From: Natronomonas moolapensis 8.8.11
GTDB lineage: Archaea; Halobacteriota; Halobacteria; Halobacteriales; Haloarculaceae
DNA length: 64,000 bases
Assembly: GCF_000591055.1 (NCBI RefSeq)
Contig: NC_020388.1
Coordinates: 2,542,001 to 2,606,000 of the forward strand
Reading direction: 5' to 3'
The notes under the pieces are model-generated. The model was not told the origin of the DNA. It did no database searches and was given only the letters and a program-made list of their open reading frames with translations. The translations under genes and the position numbers were made by a program. This document shows positions 19,134 to 27,598 of this stretch, piece after piece (position 1 is the first letter of the stretch; every line of letters begins with the position of its first letter).

Positions 19134-19388
19134 TCAGGCGTCGAAGTGGCCGAGCGTATCCAAAATGGCGCCGAATATGAGACTGATCACGGCGACGGAC
19201 AGCACCAGCGCCGACAGTATATGCGAGATCGGAGTTGGCAACAACAGTTGGAACCCGGCGTTGAATACGGCCGTCACGATCCCGACGACGAGGAGAAACG
19301 CGCCCGCGTTCGGGTCTTTTCCCGTGAGGAATTCGATGCTATCGAGGAACGTCGAGCCCTGTTCGGTGTCGACATCGGATTGGCTCAT
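19134..19388 (-). CDS. Small membrane protein (84 aa), partner of 19391-19624
   Basis: Begins MSQSDVDTEQGSTFLDSIEF and has two hydrophobic segments (AGAFLLVVGIVTAVFNAGF and ILSALVLSVAVISLIFGAIL). The start ATG at 19388 is 2 nt after the stop of the preceding small gene, so the two are cotranscribed and probably translationally coupled. No family is recognised; the pair may form a small membrane complex. Confidence 0.7.
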   Translation of the reverse strand: MSQSDVDTEQGSTFLDSIEFLTGKDPNAGAFLLVVGIVTAVFNAGFQLLLPTPISHILSALVLSVAVISLIFGAILDTLGHFDA

Positions 19389-19390
19389 CC

Positions 19391-19624
19391 TCAGCCACCA
19401 CCCCGGTTTCGGATGGCCGCCCGCTGGGTGATCTGGACGAGGTGGGATATCCACAGTCCAGCGGTGAGCCCGAACAGTGTCGAGACGGCCGTGGCTTTGA
19501 TTATCAACTCGAGCGGCGCAGCGGCGGCGATCAGACAGAGCGCCCCGAAGATGATCATCATACCGTACTGGACCCGGGTCTGGACGTCGACGGATTTGAC
19601 CGATTCGACCGTATTTAAGCTCAT
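19391..19624 (-). CDS. Small membrane protein (77 aa)
   Basis: Begins MSLNTVESVKSVDVQTRVQ and has two hydrophobic segments (YGMMIIFGALCLIAAAAPLE and a second around residues 47-63), ending in a basic tail (ITQRAAIRNRGGG). It is the first gene of a two-gene unit with 19134-19388. GTATTTAAGC is just before the ATG, consistent with a near-leaderless start. Function unknown. Confidence 0.7.
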   Translation of the reverse strand: MSLNTVESVKSVDVQTRVQYGMMIIFGALCLIAAAAPLELIIKATAVSTLFGLTAGLWISHLVQITQRAAIRNRGGG

Positions 19625-19761
19625 TATCGTATGTACACGATTTAGACAGATATGTGTGTCCCTTTCGGAAACCCCTGTCTCGGGGGCTTGCGGGTGAACT
19701 GGCGCTGTCCGTGGACGGCCGCAGTGATTCGCCCCCTCGCGCGCACAGGACCGACGGCCGT

Positions 19762-20763
19762 TCAGAATCGGAACCGGAACTCGCTGCCGGGGTCGCTAAA
19801 TCGGGCCGCGATCCCGGCACCGAAGGCGTAGGCGATTCGCTCGGCGCCGCCCCGGAGCCGATCCGCGACGCTCCGGGCGGGTTCCAGTTCCTCGAGTTCG
19901 GCCTCCGTACCGAGCAGCTCCTCGAGGCGCGCCTCGACGTCCTCGCGCGTCCCGAGGTGGTCGACGAGCCCCATCTCGGCGGCCGTCTGGCCGAGAAAGA
20001 CCTTGGCCTCCGTCTCGCGGAGCGACTCGGCGTCAGTGTTGCGTCCCTCGGCGACGGTCTCGACGAACTGGTCGTAGTAGTCGTCGACGATTCCCTGGAG
20101 GTACTCGCGTTCGTCCGCTTCGAGGTCACTGAACGGGACGCCTGCTTCCTTGTATTCGCCGGCGCTCAGTTGCTCGTATTCGAGGCCGACCTTCTCGAGG
20201 GACTCGGCGGCGGTGATCCGCGACCCCCGGACGCCGATGGAGCCGACGACGCTGCCCTCCCGCGCCCAGAGTTCGTCACAGCCGCTTGCGATCCAGTAGC
20301 CGCCGCTGGCACAGACGTCCGTCGTATACGCGACCGTCGGGCCGTCGAAAGCCTTCGCCGCGAGCCGGATGTCGTCGCTGGGGACGACCGCGCCGCCGGG
20401 GGTGTTGAGCTTGAGCACGAGCGCCTCGGCGTCGTCGTCGTCGTCGTCGGCACGCTCGATCAGTTCGACGACGTCGTCGGCGCCGGGCGACCCGGGCGAG
20501 GGGATCGGGCCGCCGCCCCCGCCGTCGCGGGTGATCGGCCCCTCGACGGCGACCTCGGCGGCGTTGTACGTCGGGAAGACGCTCCGCCCGATCGAGCCGC
20601 CGCCGCGGAGCGCCCCGACGACGGCGGCGAGGACAAGCAAAACGCCGAGCAGTTCGGCCCCGCTCGCCGGCAGTTCGACGAACAGCGTCCAGGCGGCGGC
20701 GGCCACGACCGCGGCGACGACGAGAGCGATACCCAGCCGACCGACGGTGTCGAGTCCACGCAT
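19762..20763 (-). CDS. sppA: Signal peptide peptidase SppA, S49 family
   Basis: A 333-residue S49 serine protease with two N-terminal membrane helices (residues 8-52). The catalytic serine is in CASGGYWIASG (about 160) and the lysine partner in SAGEYKEAGVPF (about 212), the Ser-Lys dyad of SppA. It degrades cleaved signal peptides in the membrane. The ATG at 20763 was chosen because translation further upstream runs into transposon-derived sequence. The gene is adjacent to the TnpB relic. Confidence 0.9.
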   Translation of the reverse strand: MRGLDTVGRLGIALVVAAVVAAAAWTLFVELPASGAELLGVLLVLAAVVGALRGGGSIGRSVFPTYNAAEVAVEGPITRDGGGGGPIPSPGSPGADDVVELIERADDDDDDAEALVLKLNTPGGAVVPSDDIRLAAKAFDGPTVAYTTDVCASGGYWIASGCDELWAREGSVVGSIGVRGSRITAAESLEKVGLEYEQLSAGEYKEAGVPFSDLEADEREYLQGIVDDYYDQFVETVAEGRNTDAESLRETEAKVFLGQTAAEMGLVDHLGTREDVEARLEELLGTEAELEELEPARSVADRLRGGAERIAYAFGAGIAARFSDPGSEFRFRF

Positions 20764-20789
20764 CGTTCGTCGGGAGGGCTCGAAGGCTG

Positions 20790-21175
20790 TTAAGTGTGGG
20801 AGAAGCGGTCGGGGCAGACGGAGTAGGGATACACAACGTTCTTCGCCGCGTTCAAATCCGCATCCAACGCGTGCCCACACTCAAACACGTTATCAGACCG
20901 ATTCGAGCGAGCAGCGTGTGGACAGTCCGTTCGACTACACGCTTGGCTCGTGTATGCATCGCTCACGTCGTCAACGACCACATCGTACGGTTCGAATTTG
21001 TACTCGACGTAGTCTTCGACGCGCCAGAAGGACTATTGTTGGTACTCTTTTTTCGAGATCCGCTGTCGAATGTCGAGTGACCGCTCGAACACAATATGCG
21101 TAGCACGAACGCGGATCGCATCAACGCAAATGGCATTCGCGATAGCTGTTTCAAGTGGTTTGGAGAAGTAGTTAT
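20790..21175 (-). pseudogene. Degraded C-terminal part of IS200/IS605 TnpB
   Basis: Reading the minus strand gives ISKKEYQQ, an in-frame TAG (21033-21035), then SFWRVEDYVEYKFEPYDVVV, DVSDAYTSQACSRTDC and DADLNAAKNV. This is the end of a haloarchaeal TnpB: the RuvC-III aspartate region and the zinc ribbon, whose second CxxC pair is reduced to a single cysteine (FECGHALD). The N-terminal two thirds and any tnpA are missing. It is a dead relic next to sppA and dabA. Confidence 0.8.
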
Positions 21176-21329
21176 CATTATTATTTCATTTCCGTCCCCG
21201 GCCTCAAGGAGCGAGACGAAGCCGAGCGAGTAGAGCGGGGGCTCCGCCGACAAAACTGCTGAATCAGCCGAAAAAGCACATCACAGCCCCGCTAAACCCG
21301 CTGTAGTCTCAACTAACAGTCGTATTCGG

Positions 21330-23732
21330 CTAGTCGTCCGCGACAGCTTGGGCTGGCGTCTCCGGGGCCGCTTCGGTCCGTTCGGAGAGTGGCGTCCACT
21401 CCAGAGACGCCTCGTAGTGGAAGGCGCGGTGGTCCCGCGTCGGGTCGACGACTGTCAGCGATAGCCAGTCGTTGTCCAGCCGTTCGGTCAGTTCTCCGTG
21501 GTCGGCCAAGACGTCGGTGACCCGCTCGACCGGTGCGTGGACGACCGTCGAGAGGCGGAGCGGCTGGTGATACGGTTCGTCGTCCGCGGCCATCAGCGAC
21601 TGGAGCGGGAGCCCGGTCATCAGGTCACCGCCGTTGCCCTGGTAGACACCGACGTTGCCGACCGGGTTCTGGGTGACCTTCGAGCCACTGCCGTAGGCGG
21701 CGTTGTCGACCGTCGAAAAGTAGTACTGGGCGTTGATCCACTGGGTGACGACCATGGGACCGGCGAGAATGGCCTCGAGGGCGTCTCCGTCCGGATCGCT
21801 CGACCAGTCGTAGGAGTGGAGGAACGCGCGCCCGTCGAGGTCGCAGTCGCTCGTCAACTCGCGGGGACCGACGACGAAGCCAGCGTTGCCGGCCAGCCCC
21901 CACTCGGGACGCGTCTCGGCCCAGTCGGCGGCGCGGCGTTCGGTCTCTCTGACACCGGTCGCGCCGTCCGAACCCAGCGATTCGGCGCGTTCGGCGCTCG
22001 CACCCTCACGAGCCGTCGCGAGGTCCGTGCGCAACTGCTCGAGGTCGTCCGCGTGGCTTTCGGGCACGCCGCCGGCGAACAGTTCCACCTCGTCGGTCGT
22101 CGTGTTGTGTTGGCCGGCAACGAAGACCGTATCCTCGGGAATATCGAACCCACGGTCGCGGAGTTCGGTCGTAACCGCCCCGTCGTTACAGATCGCTGCG
22201 AGGACCCGGGCGCTGGGGCCGCCGGGGTTGCCGGCGCAGGCACCGCAGTCCAGACTCGAGTCGTAGGGGTTGTTCGCTGTCTCGCTGGCGTGACCCGCGA
22301 AGACGACGAGGCGGCCGAACTCCTCGAACCCCATCAACTCGAACGCGGTCGCGGCGTACTCGACTTTTTTTTCGTGGGTCAGTCCGGCCGGGAGGTCGCT
22401 GTCGTTGGCGTGTCGGTGGTCGACGAGCGGCTCACAGAACTCGTGTCTGCTGGGCACCAGCCCGGCAGCGGCGTCGATCAGGTCGTGAACGCGTCCGGGA
22501 GCGAGCGTGCGGGCCACGAGTGAGAGCCCGTAGCCGCTTCCGGCGGTCTCGACGTAGCCGTAGGCGGTGGTGGCGTTAGCCTCCAGTATCTCGACAAGTT
22601 CGTCCGCGGCCTCACGGACGCCGGACCAGCGATCGTAGCGCGCCCGGGTGTCGTCGTCGGTCGGGACGTCGGTGACGCGGTGTTGTGGGTCGAGGATCGG
22701 TGGACAGGCGTCGACCGCCACGTCGGCGTCGTACCCCTGATACTTCATCGGTACGCCGAAGAAGCCGGCGTATCCGTGGGTCTCGTACTCGCCCGTCGAC
22801 TCGATATGACGGCGGATGACCTCCGAGCGGGTGTCGATACAGAACACCAACTGGGCGTCCGGACGGTCTGCCGTCTCGTCGTCTATCGAGCGGCTCTCGG
22901 CCGCGACGGCTCCGACGAGGTCGTTGCGGTAGGTCGCTTCCCACGCGCGCAGGAACGCGAGCGCGACATCGCTCGTCGCATCCACCTCGGCGTCGCCGTC
23001 CGGTTCGAGAGGGGCGTCGAGGGCATCCAACAGTGCCAGACGCACCGCGAGATACCCTTCCAGCGAGATGGGATACGTCGACTGCCAGACCCCCCCCTCG
23101 TCGGTGCGACGGTTGATGAACCCCGTCCAGCCCGGGAGGGCGGCCAACTGTTCTTCGAGGATCGGCACCCATTTTTCCTCCGGGGACGACGCCACGACCG
23201 CCTCGATGGCATCGAGTGGCGCGTCGGGCAGATCGGCGACGATCCCCTCGTCGGGGACGTCGCTGTCGTATTCCGCCACGTCCCGGAAGGCTGCATAGAA
23301 CCCCGCCTCGCGGTTCGGCATCGGCCAGTGGGCGCTTCCCTCGTCGAGGAAAGCCGACAGCCACTTCGTCAGCACCCGGTCGACGTGGTCCGTGGCGGTA
23401 TCCGTGTCGCCGTCTCCGGCCTCCGTATCGACCGTGTCGGCCATGCGGTCGAGGAGCGCCTCCGGGTCGTCGTCGTGGCCTGCCTCGGCGAGTTCCTCGT
23501 CGAGGATCGCCCGGTCGATGTGGCCGCGTTCGAGTGCCGTCCGGAACGTCCGGGCACGGGGGTAGCCACGGCCGCCTAACAGGGCAGCGGCCTGCTCGAC
23601 AGCGTCCCCGAACGGTCGGTCCTCGAACCCCGAGAGGGGGTTGGCCGTCACGAACGAGTGGATGGGCCAGAGGGAACCGACGGTGGCCGCTGCCTCGTCG
23701 ATGCTGTCGCGGATAACGGGGTCAGTACTCAT
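21330..23732 (-). CDS. dabA: Inorganic carbon transporter subunit DabA (DUF2309/UPF0753)
   Basis: An 800-residue DUF2309 protein. It has the carbonic-anhydrase-like zinc site of DabA: Cys and Asp in FCIDTRSEVIRRH (about residues 295-297), His in FAGHASETANNPY (about 479) and Cys in LDCGACAGNPGG (about 494). DabA is the membrane-attached partner of DabB; together they are thought to drive energy-coupled CO2 hydration to trap bicarbonate in the cell. It overlaps the dabB 3' end by 11 nt. Length matches the family. Confidence 0.93.
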   Translation of the reverse strand: MSTDPVIRDSIDEAAATVGSLWPIHSFVTANPLSGFEDRPFGDAVEQAAALLGGRGYPRARTFRTALERGHIDRAILDEELAEAGHDDDPEALLDRMADTVDTEAGDGDTDTATDHVDRVLTKWLSAFLDEGSAHWPMPNREAGFYAAFRDVAEYDSDVPDEGIVADLPDAPLDAIEAVVASSPEEKWVPILEEQLAALPGWTGFINRRTDEGGVWQSTYPISLEGYLAVRLALLDALDAPLEPDGDAEVDATSDVALAFLRAWEATYRNDLVGAVAAESRSIDDETADRPDAQLVFCIDTRSEVIRRHIESTGEYETHGYAGFFGVPMKYQGYDADVAVDACPPILDPQHRVTDVPTDDDTRARYDRWSGVREAADELVEILEANATTAYGYVETAGSGYGLSLVARTLAPGRVHDLIDAAAGLVPSRHEFCEPLVDHRHANDSDLPAGLTHEKKVEYAATAFELMGFEEFGRLVVFAGHASETANNPYDSSLDCGACAGNPGGPSARVLAAICNDGAVTTELRDRGFDIPEDTVFVAGQHNTTTDEVELFAGGVPESHADDLEQLRTDLATAREGASAERAESLGSDGATGVRETERRAADWAETRPEWGLAGNAGFVVGPRELTSDCDLDGRAFLHSYDWSSDPDGDALEAILAGPMVVTQWINAQYYFSTVDNAAYGSGSKVTQNPVGNVGVYQGNGGDLMTGLPLQSLMAADDEPYHQPLRLSTVVHAPVERVTDVLADHGELTERLDNDWLSLTVVDPTRDHRAFHYEASLEWTPLSERTEAAPETPAQAVADD

Positions 23733-25209
23733 TGTATTCCTCCGTGGACGTCAACAGGGTGTTCGGCGACGGACGGGCGGCGTTCAACAGCGCCACGTAG
23801 AGGCGTTGGCTGTGCTCGTGAACGCCGGTCTCGATGGCGACGTAGATGCCGGCGAAGCCGACAGCGACGACCCCGTGGAGCAGAGTCAGTTCGGTCGGCG
23901 CCGCACTGACTGCCAGGAGGTTCGAGACGCCATCGTAGACGAGCGCGTAGACGACGATGGCCGGAAAGAACACCAGCGGGACGGCTCCGTGGCGGGCGAG
24001 CGCCGGAAGCGAGGTATGCCGGACTGCACTGCGGGCCGCGTGGAGCGTGGTGAAGACGACGAAGAAAACCAACAGGAGACCGCTGTCGACGTTTGCCCCC
24101 TTTCCGGTCAGCACCGCGAACACCACGCCGCCGCCGAGGCCGGTCGACACCGCCACGACGAACCCGACGGCGCTCGTCGCGCGGCCGATGGTGTGTGTTG
24201 TGGTCTCGCTCGGGGTCGTGTGTTCGACCTGTTCGCCCGAACTGAGGAACTGATACGCCTTATAAAATCCGTGCAGGATGAGGTGGGTGATCGCGGCGCC
24301 GAAGAAGCCGAGGCCGGCCTGCATGATCATAAAGCCCATCTGACCGACCGTCGAGCAGCCGAGTTTGCCTTTGATGTCGGTCCGGACCGACTTCAGGAGC
24401 TTCCCACCAACGGCGCTCGCCGCACCGACGGCGACGATTACGAGCATGAGCGTCGAGTCGGCTGTTATGACTGGGGCAAAGCGAGCGAGCAGGACGCCGC
24501 CCGCGTTGACGAACCCGGCGTGCATCAACGCGGACGCCGGCGTCGGGGCTGTCATCGAGGAGAGCAACCAGCCGTGGAACGGGACGAGAGCGGACTGGAT
24601 CATGCCCGCGAGCACGAGAGCGCCGGCGGCGAGCAACCACACCGGACCACCGAGCGTGTCGGCTGCCGCGCCGATTCCGGAGACCGTCGCCGTGCCGGTC
24701 GCCCACCACAGCGCCGTCAGCGCGAGTCCGAGTAAGGCGCTGCTGGTCATGAAGTACCTTCGGGCGACGGCCGCGGCGGCCTGTGCCTGTGTCCACCCCT
24801 CGCTGATGCCGATGAGTTCGGCCATCAACAGCCCCATCGCCACCCAGAGGACCCCGAACAGTACGACGTGGTCGGCGGCGACGAGTGCCATCACGACGGC
24901 GGTGAATCCGAACACGGCGAGAAAGAACCTCGTCTTGTGGGTGCTGCCGGCCATATAGCGACGCGAGTAGCTGTGAACGATGCCGCTGAAGAACGTGACC
25001 ACGACCCACAGTAGAACTGTCAGGCCGTCGACAGCGACCAGCCCGGGAACGTCCCACGCGGCACCGGACCGGATCCTGGCGAGGAGGACGGCGATACTCG
25101 CGACGAACAGCGACCACACGAGCAATGTTAATACAGCGGGTGCGACCGGCGATTCGGCCGCCGTGTCCGGGAGCGCTCCGACCGTCGGCTTCGAGTTGTG
25201 TCCTGACAT
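23722..25209 (-). CDS. dabB: DabB: NuoL/MrpA-like proton-conducting membrane subunit
   Basis: A 495-residue membrane protein of the proton-conducting NADH-quinone oxidoreductase ND5 family with about 13 helices; conserved signs are VALVPFHGWLLSSMTAPTP-like SALVPFHGWLLSSM, ASALMHAGFVNAGG and KLGCSTVGQMGFM. As the partner of DabA it would supply the ion gradient for CO2 uptake. I use the ATG at 25209 (MSGHNSKPTV); a start at 25254 is possible. A minus-strand TATA-like TTTATATCC (about 25297-25305) supports one dabB-dabA transcript. Confidence 0.92.
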   Translation of the reverse strand: MSGHNSKPTVGALPDTAAESPVAPAVLTLLVWSLFVASIAVLLARIRSGAAWDVPGLVAVDGLTVLLWVVVTFFSGIVHSYSRRYMAGSTHKTRFFLAVFGFTAVVMALVAADHVVLFGVLWVAMGLLMAELIGISEGWTQAQAAAAVARRYFMTSSALLGLALTALWWATGTATVSGIGAAADTLGGPVWLLAAGALVLAGMIQSALVPFHGWLLSSMTAPTPASALMHAGFVNAGGVLLARFAPVITADSTLMLVIVAVGAASAVGGKLLKSVRTDIKGKLGCSTVGQMGFMIMQAGLGFFGAAITHLILHGFYKAYQFLSSGEQVEHTTPSETTTHTIGRATSAVGFVVAVSTGLGGGVVFAVLTGKGANVDSGLLLVFFVVFTTLHAARSAVRHTSLPALARHGAVPLVFFPAIVVYALVYDGVSNLLAVSAAPTELTLLHGVVAVGFAGIYVAIETGVHEHSQRLYVALLNAARPSPNTLLTSTEEYNEY

Positions 25210-25447
25210 CGTTCGATGGATCGTACGACCGTTCCCGGCGTCCGAGACGAACACAGAATCCGGTCTCGGTCGTTCTTGTCTACCTGAAGAACAGAATAGG
25301 ATATAAAGTTGTTCATATTACCAGTCCGTTCGAAAAGCTGTAATTATAGATCATTATGTTTTCGAGCGTCTCGGGCGGCGGGCGGCGTCCCGAGCGTCTC
25401 GGCCGGGTGACGTCGAGACGATTACCGACGGGTTCTTCGAGTGGGAA

Positions 25448-25660
25448 GTGTATCTCTCCGGCGAGGAGACCGCGTCGTTCCTTCGGACGCTCGCCGACGC
25501 TCGCGAGGACGACAGCGAAGTGACAATCCACGGCAACGATTGGGAGATCCTACTTAAGTGCGCTGAGCTGATCGAAGTCGAGATGGAGATTTTAAATCGC
25601 TCCGGGCGGGAAGTTGAGTTCGAGGAACTGGAGGACAACGGTCGCCTCTCGGCGGAGTAG
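25448..25660 (+). CDS. Amphi-Trp-like small protein, 5' end uncertain
   Basis: The frame reads ..ETITDGFFEWEVYLSGEE TASFLRTLADAREDD.. and continues to EFEELEDNGRLSAE. It resembles haloarchaeal amphi-Trp domain proteins, including the EEAAxFLRxLAD helix and a following GDxWEL-type strand. The only start in frame is the GTG at 25448, which leaves out the first strand (FFEWEV). The frame is open back to about 25306 without ATG or GTG. Either the start is unusual or the 5' end is frameshifted; an ATG at 25356 is in another frame. Confidence 0.55.
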   Translation: MYLSGEETASFLRTLADAREDDSEVTIHGNDWEILLKCAELIEVEMEILNRSGREVEFEELEDNGRLSAE

Positions 25661-25704
25661 GGTGGCGTTCACACGGGCGACGGCAGTATTTTATATACCC
25701 ATCT

Positions 25705-26124
25705 ATGAAAAGCGATCGTGCCCAGCCTGTGAGTCGTCCCACCCCTCTCGGGCCGTTTCGGTACGTCGTCGTAATTGGCTGTGCGGCCGCGATCCTCGCC
25801 GCCTCGATCGTTGCGCCCGGAGACGGCGTTCCCCGGACGATGGGGATCGAAACCACCGTTTATTTTCACCTCGTCGGCTACGCCGGGTTGGCCGCGGCGC
25901 TCGGCCACGCCGCCCGGTCGGCCGACCGACGAACCCTCCTCCTCGTCGCGGCCGTCGTGACGCTGTACGGCGGAGGGATCGAGGCCGTCCAAGGGCCGAT
26001 TCCCTACCGAACGATGTCGGGGGCGGACGCGGCGACAAACGCCGTCGGCGCGGCGCTCGGGACGGGCGCCTGGCGGCTCCTCGGGCGGCGTCTCGGCGCG
26101 CGTTTCGACACCGATGACGGCTGA
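25705..26124 (+). CDS. VanZ family membrane protein
   Basis: A 139-residue protein with four hydrophobic segments and the VanZ signature TVYFHLVGYAGLAAALGHA and GGGIEAVQGPIPYRTMSGAD, followed by ATNAVGAALG. VanZ-like proteins are small membrane proteins of uncertain role, in bacteria linked to teicoplanin resistance. Start ATG at 25705 follows a TATTTTATATACCC box (about 25687-25700). Confidence 0.82.
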   Translation: MKSDRAQPVSRPTPLGPFRYVVVIGCAAAILAASIVAPGDGVPRTMGIETTVYFHLVGYAGLAAALGHAARSADRRTLLLVAAVVTLYGGGIEAVQGPIPYRTMSGADAATNAVGAALGTGAWRLLGRRLGARFDTDDG

Positions 26125-26166
26125 CGCTCCGACACGGATTTACGCGCCGACGGCATATTCGGGCCA

Positions 26167-27243
26167 ATGAGTCAGCCGACGCCGGAGGTCTACGAGTCCG
26201 GGCGGGGGATGGACGCCCACAACGAGGTGATGCGGGAGATCCGCGCCCGCAACGACGAGAGCTACGACCCCACGGAGCCGACGCGGGTGTGGCTCGACGA
26301 GGATAACACCCCCGACGGGGTGCGGACCTCGCTTACGATCATCCTGAACACCGGTGGTTGCCGGTGGGCGCGGGCCGGCGGCTGTACGATGTGTGGCTAC
26401 GTCGCCGAAAGCGTCGAGGGCGGCACCGTCGCCCACGAGGATTTGATGACGCAGGTCGAACACTGCCTAGAACACGAGGCCGACACCGCCGACGCCCCCG
26501 CCGAGTTGATCAAGATCTACACCTCCGGGTCGTTCCTCGACGAACGAGAAGTGCCCGCCGGGACCCGCGAAGCGATCGCCCAGACGTTCGCCGACCGCGA
26601 GCGGATGGTCGTCGAATCCCTGCCAGATTTCGTCGACCGCGAGAAACTGGCCGCGTTCGTCGATCGCGGCCTCGCGGTCGACGTGGCGGTCGGCCTCGAG
26701 ACCGCGACCGACCGCGTCCGCCACGACGCCGTCAACAAGTACTTCGACTTCGCGGATTTCGAGGCGGCCTGCGCCGAGGCCCGGGAGGCGGGCGCGGGCG
26801 TCAAGGCGTATCTGTTGATGAAGCCCCCGTTCCTCGCTGAACCCGACGCCGTCGAGGACATGAAACGGTCCGTCCGGCGGTGTGGCTCCGTCGAGGGCTG
26901 TCACACCGTCTCGATGAACCCCTGTAACGTCCAGCGCCACACGATGGTCGAGGAGTTGTACCACGACGGCGGCTACCGACCCCCGTGGCTGTGGTCGGTC
27001 GCCGAGGTGCTCGAGGCGACCGCCGACGAGGACGTCATCGTCGTCTCCGACCCCGTCGGGCACGGCTCCGACCGCGGCTCGCACAACTGTGGCGAGTGTG
27101 ACGACCTCGTCCAGCGGGCGATCAAGGACTTCGACCTCCGACAGGACCCCTCGGTGTTCGAGGAGGTCTCCTGTGCGTGCGAGTCGACATGGGCGTACGT
27201 CATGCGCGAGGAGACGGCGTACAACCAGCCGCTGGTCCGGTAG
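26167..27243 (+). CDS. Archaeosine biosynthesis radical SAM enzyme RaSEA
   Basis: A 358-residue radical SAM protein of the RaSEA (TIGR01210-like) family. The cluster-binding cysteines lie in TGGCRWARAGGCTMCGY (about residues 61-77), followed by KIYTSGSFLDE and VGLETATDRVRHDAVNKY. RaSEA with ArcS converts preQ0-lysine at position 15 of tRNA to archaeosine. Extra cysteines near the C-terminus (CGECDD, CAC) are typical. It stands alone here; ArcS is not in the window. Confidence 0.9.
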   Translation: MSQPTPEVYESGRGMDAHNEVMREIRARNDESYDPTEPTRVWLDEDNTPDGVRTSLTIILNTGGCRWARAGGCTMCGYVAESVEGGTVAHEDLMTQVEHCLEHEADTADAPAELIKIYTSGSFLDEREVPAGTREAIAQTFADRERMVVESLPDFVDREKLAAFVDRGLAVDVAVGLETATDRVRHDAVNKYFDFADFEAACAEAREAGAGVKAYLLMKPPFLAEPDAVEDMKRSVRRCGSVEGCHTVSMNPCNVQRHTMVEELYHDGGYRPPWLWSVAEVLEATADEDVIVVSDPVGHGSDRGSHNCGECDDLVQRAIKDFDLRQDPSVFEEVSCACESTWAYVMREETAYNQPLVR

Positions 27244-27598
27244 CCGACTGGCACCCTCTGTCGTGTCCGGTCCCCGTCGGGTCGATCCGCACTCAACCCC
27301 GTCTTCTCCCTGCATCGTCTCGACCGGATTTTACCGAGCTGTCTCGATGGGTCCAGTCAGCCAGTCGGATTCGGGGGATCCACCGCGACTGCGGCGACTT
27401 ACACCCATCCTCGACGCCACCCATACGCCTCCGACGGTCTCCCGTCCCCCTCGACGCTCCCGATGAGCCGATCACGATGAATACACGCCCGCCTGAGCCG
27501 ATCACGATGAATACACGCCCGCCTGAGCCGATACCCCGACCGTCCGCCCACCGTCGAGCCCGCAGCTTCACCCGGCGAGCGCGAGCGGGAGTCGCTAG
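27244..27598. other. Intergenic region before the MATE gene with a 30-bp direct repeat
   Basis: This 355-bp gap holds no credible gene. A 30-bp unit beginning GAGCCGATCACGATGAATAC is present twice in direct tandem (27465-27494 and 27495-27524), followed by a truncated third copy (27525-27532). No clear TATA box is seen. Confidence 0.8.
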
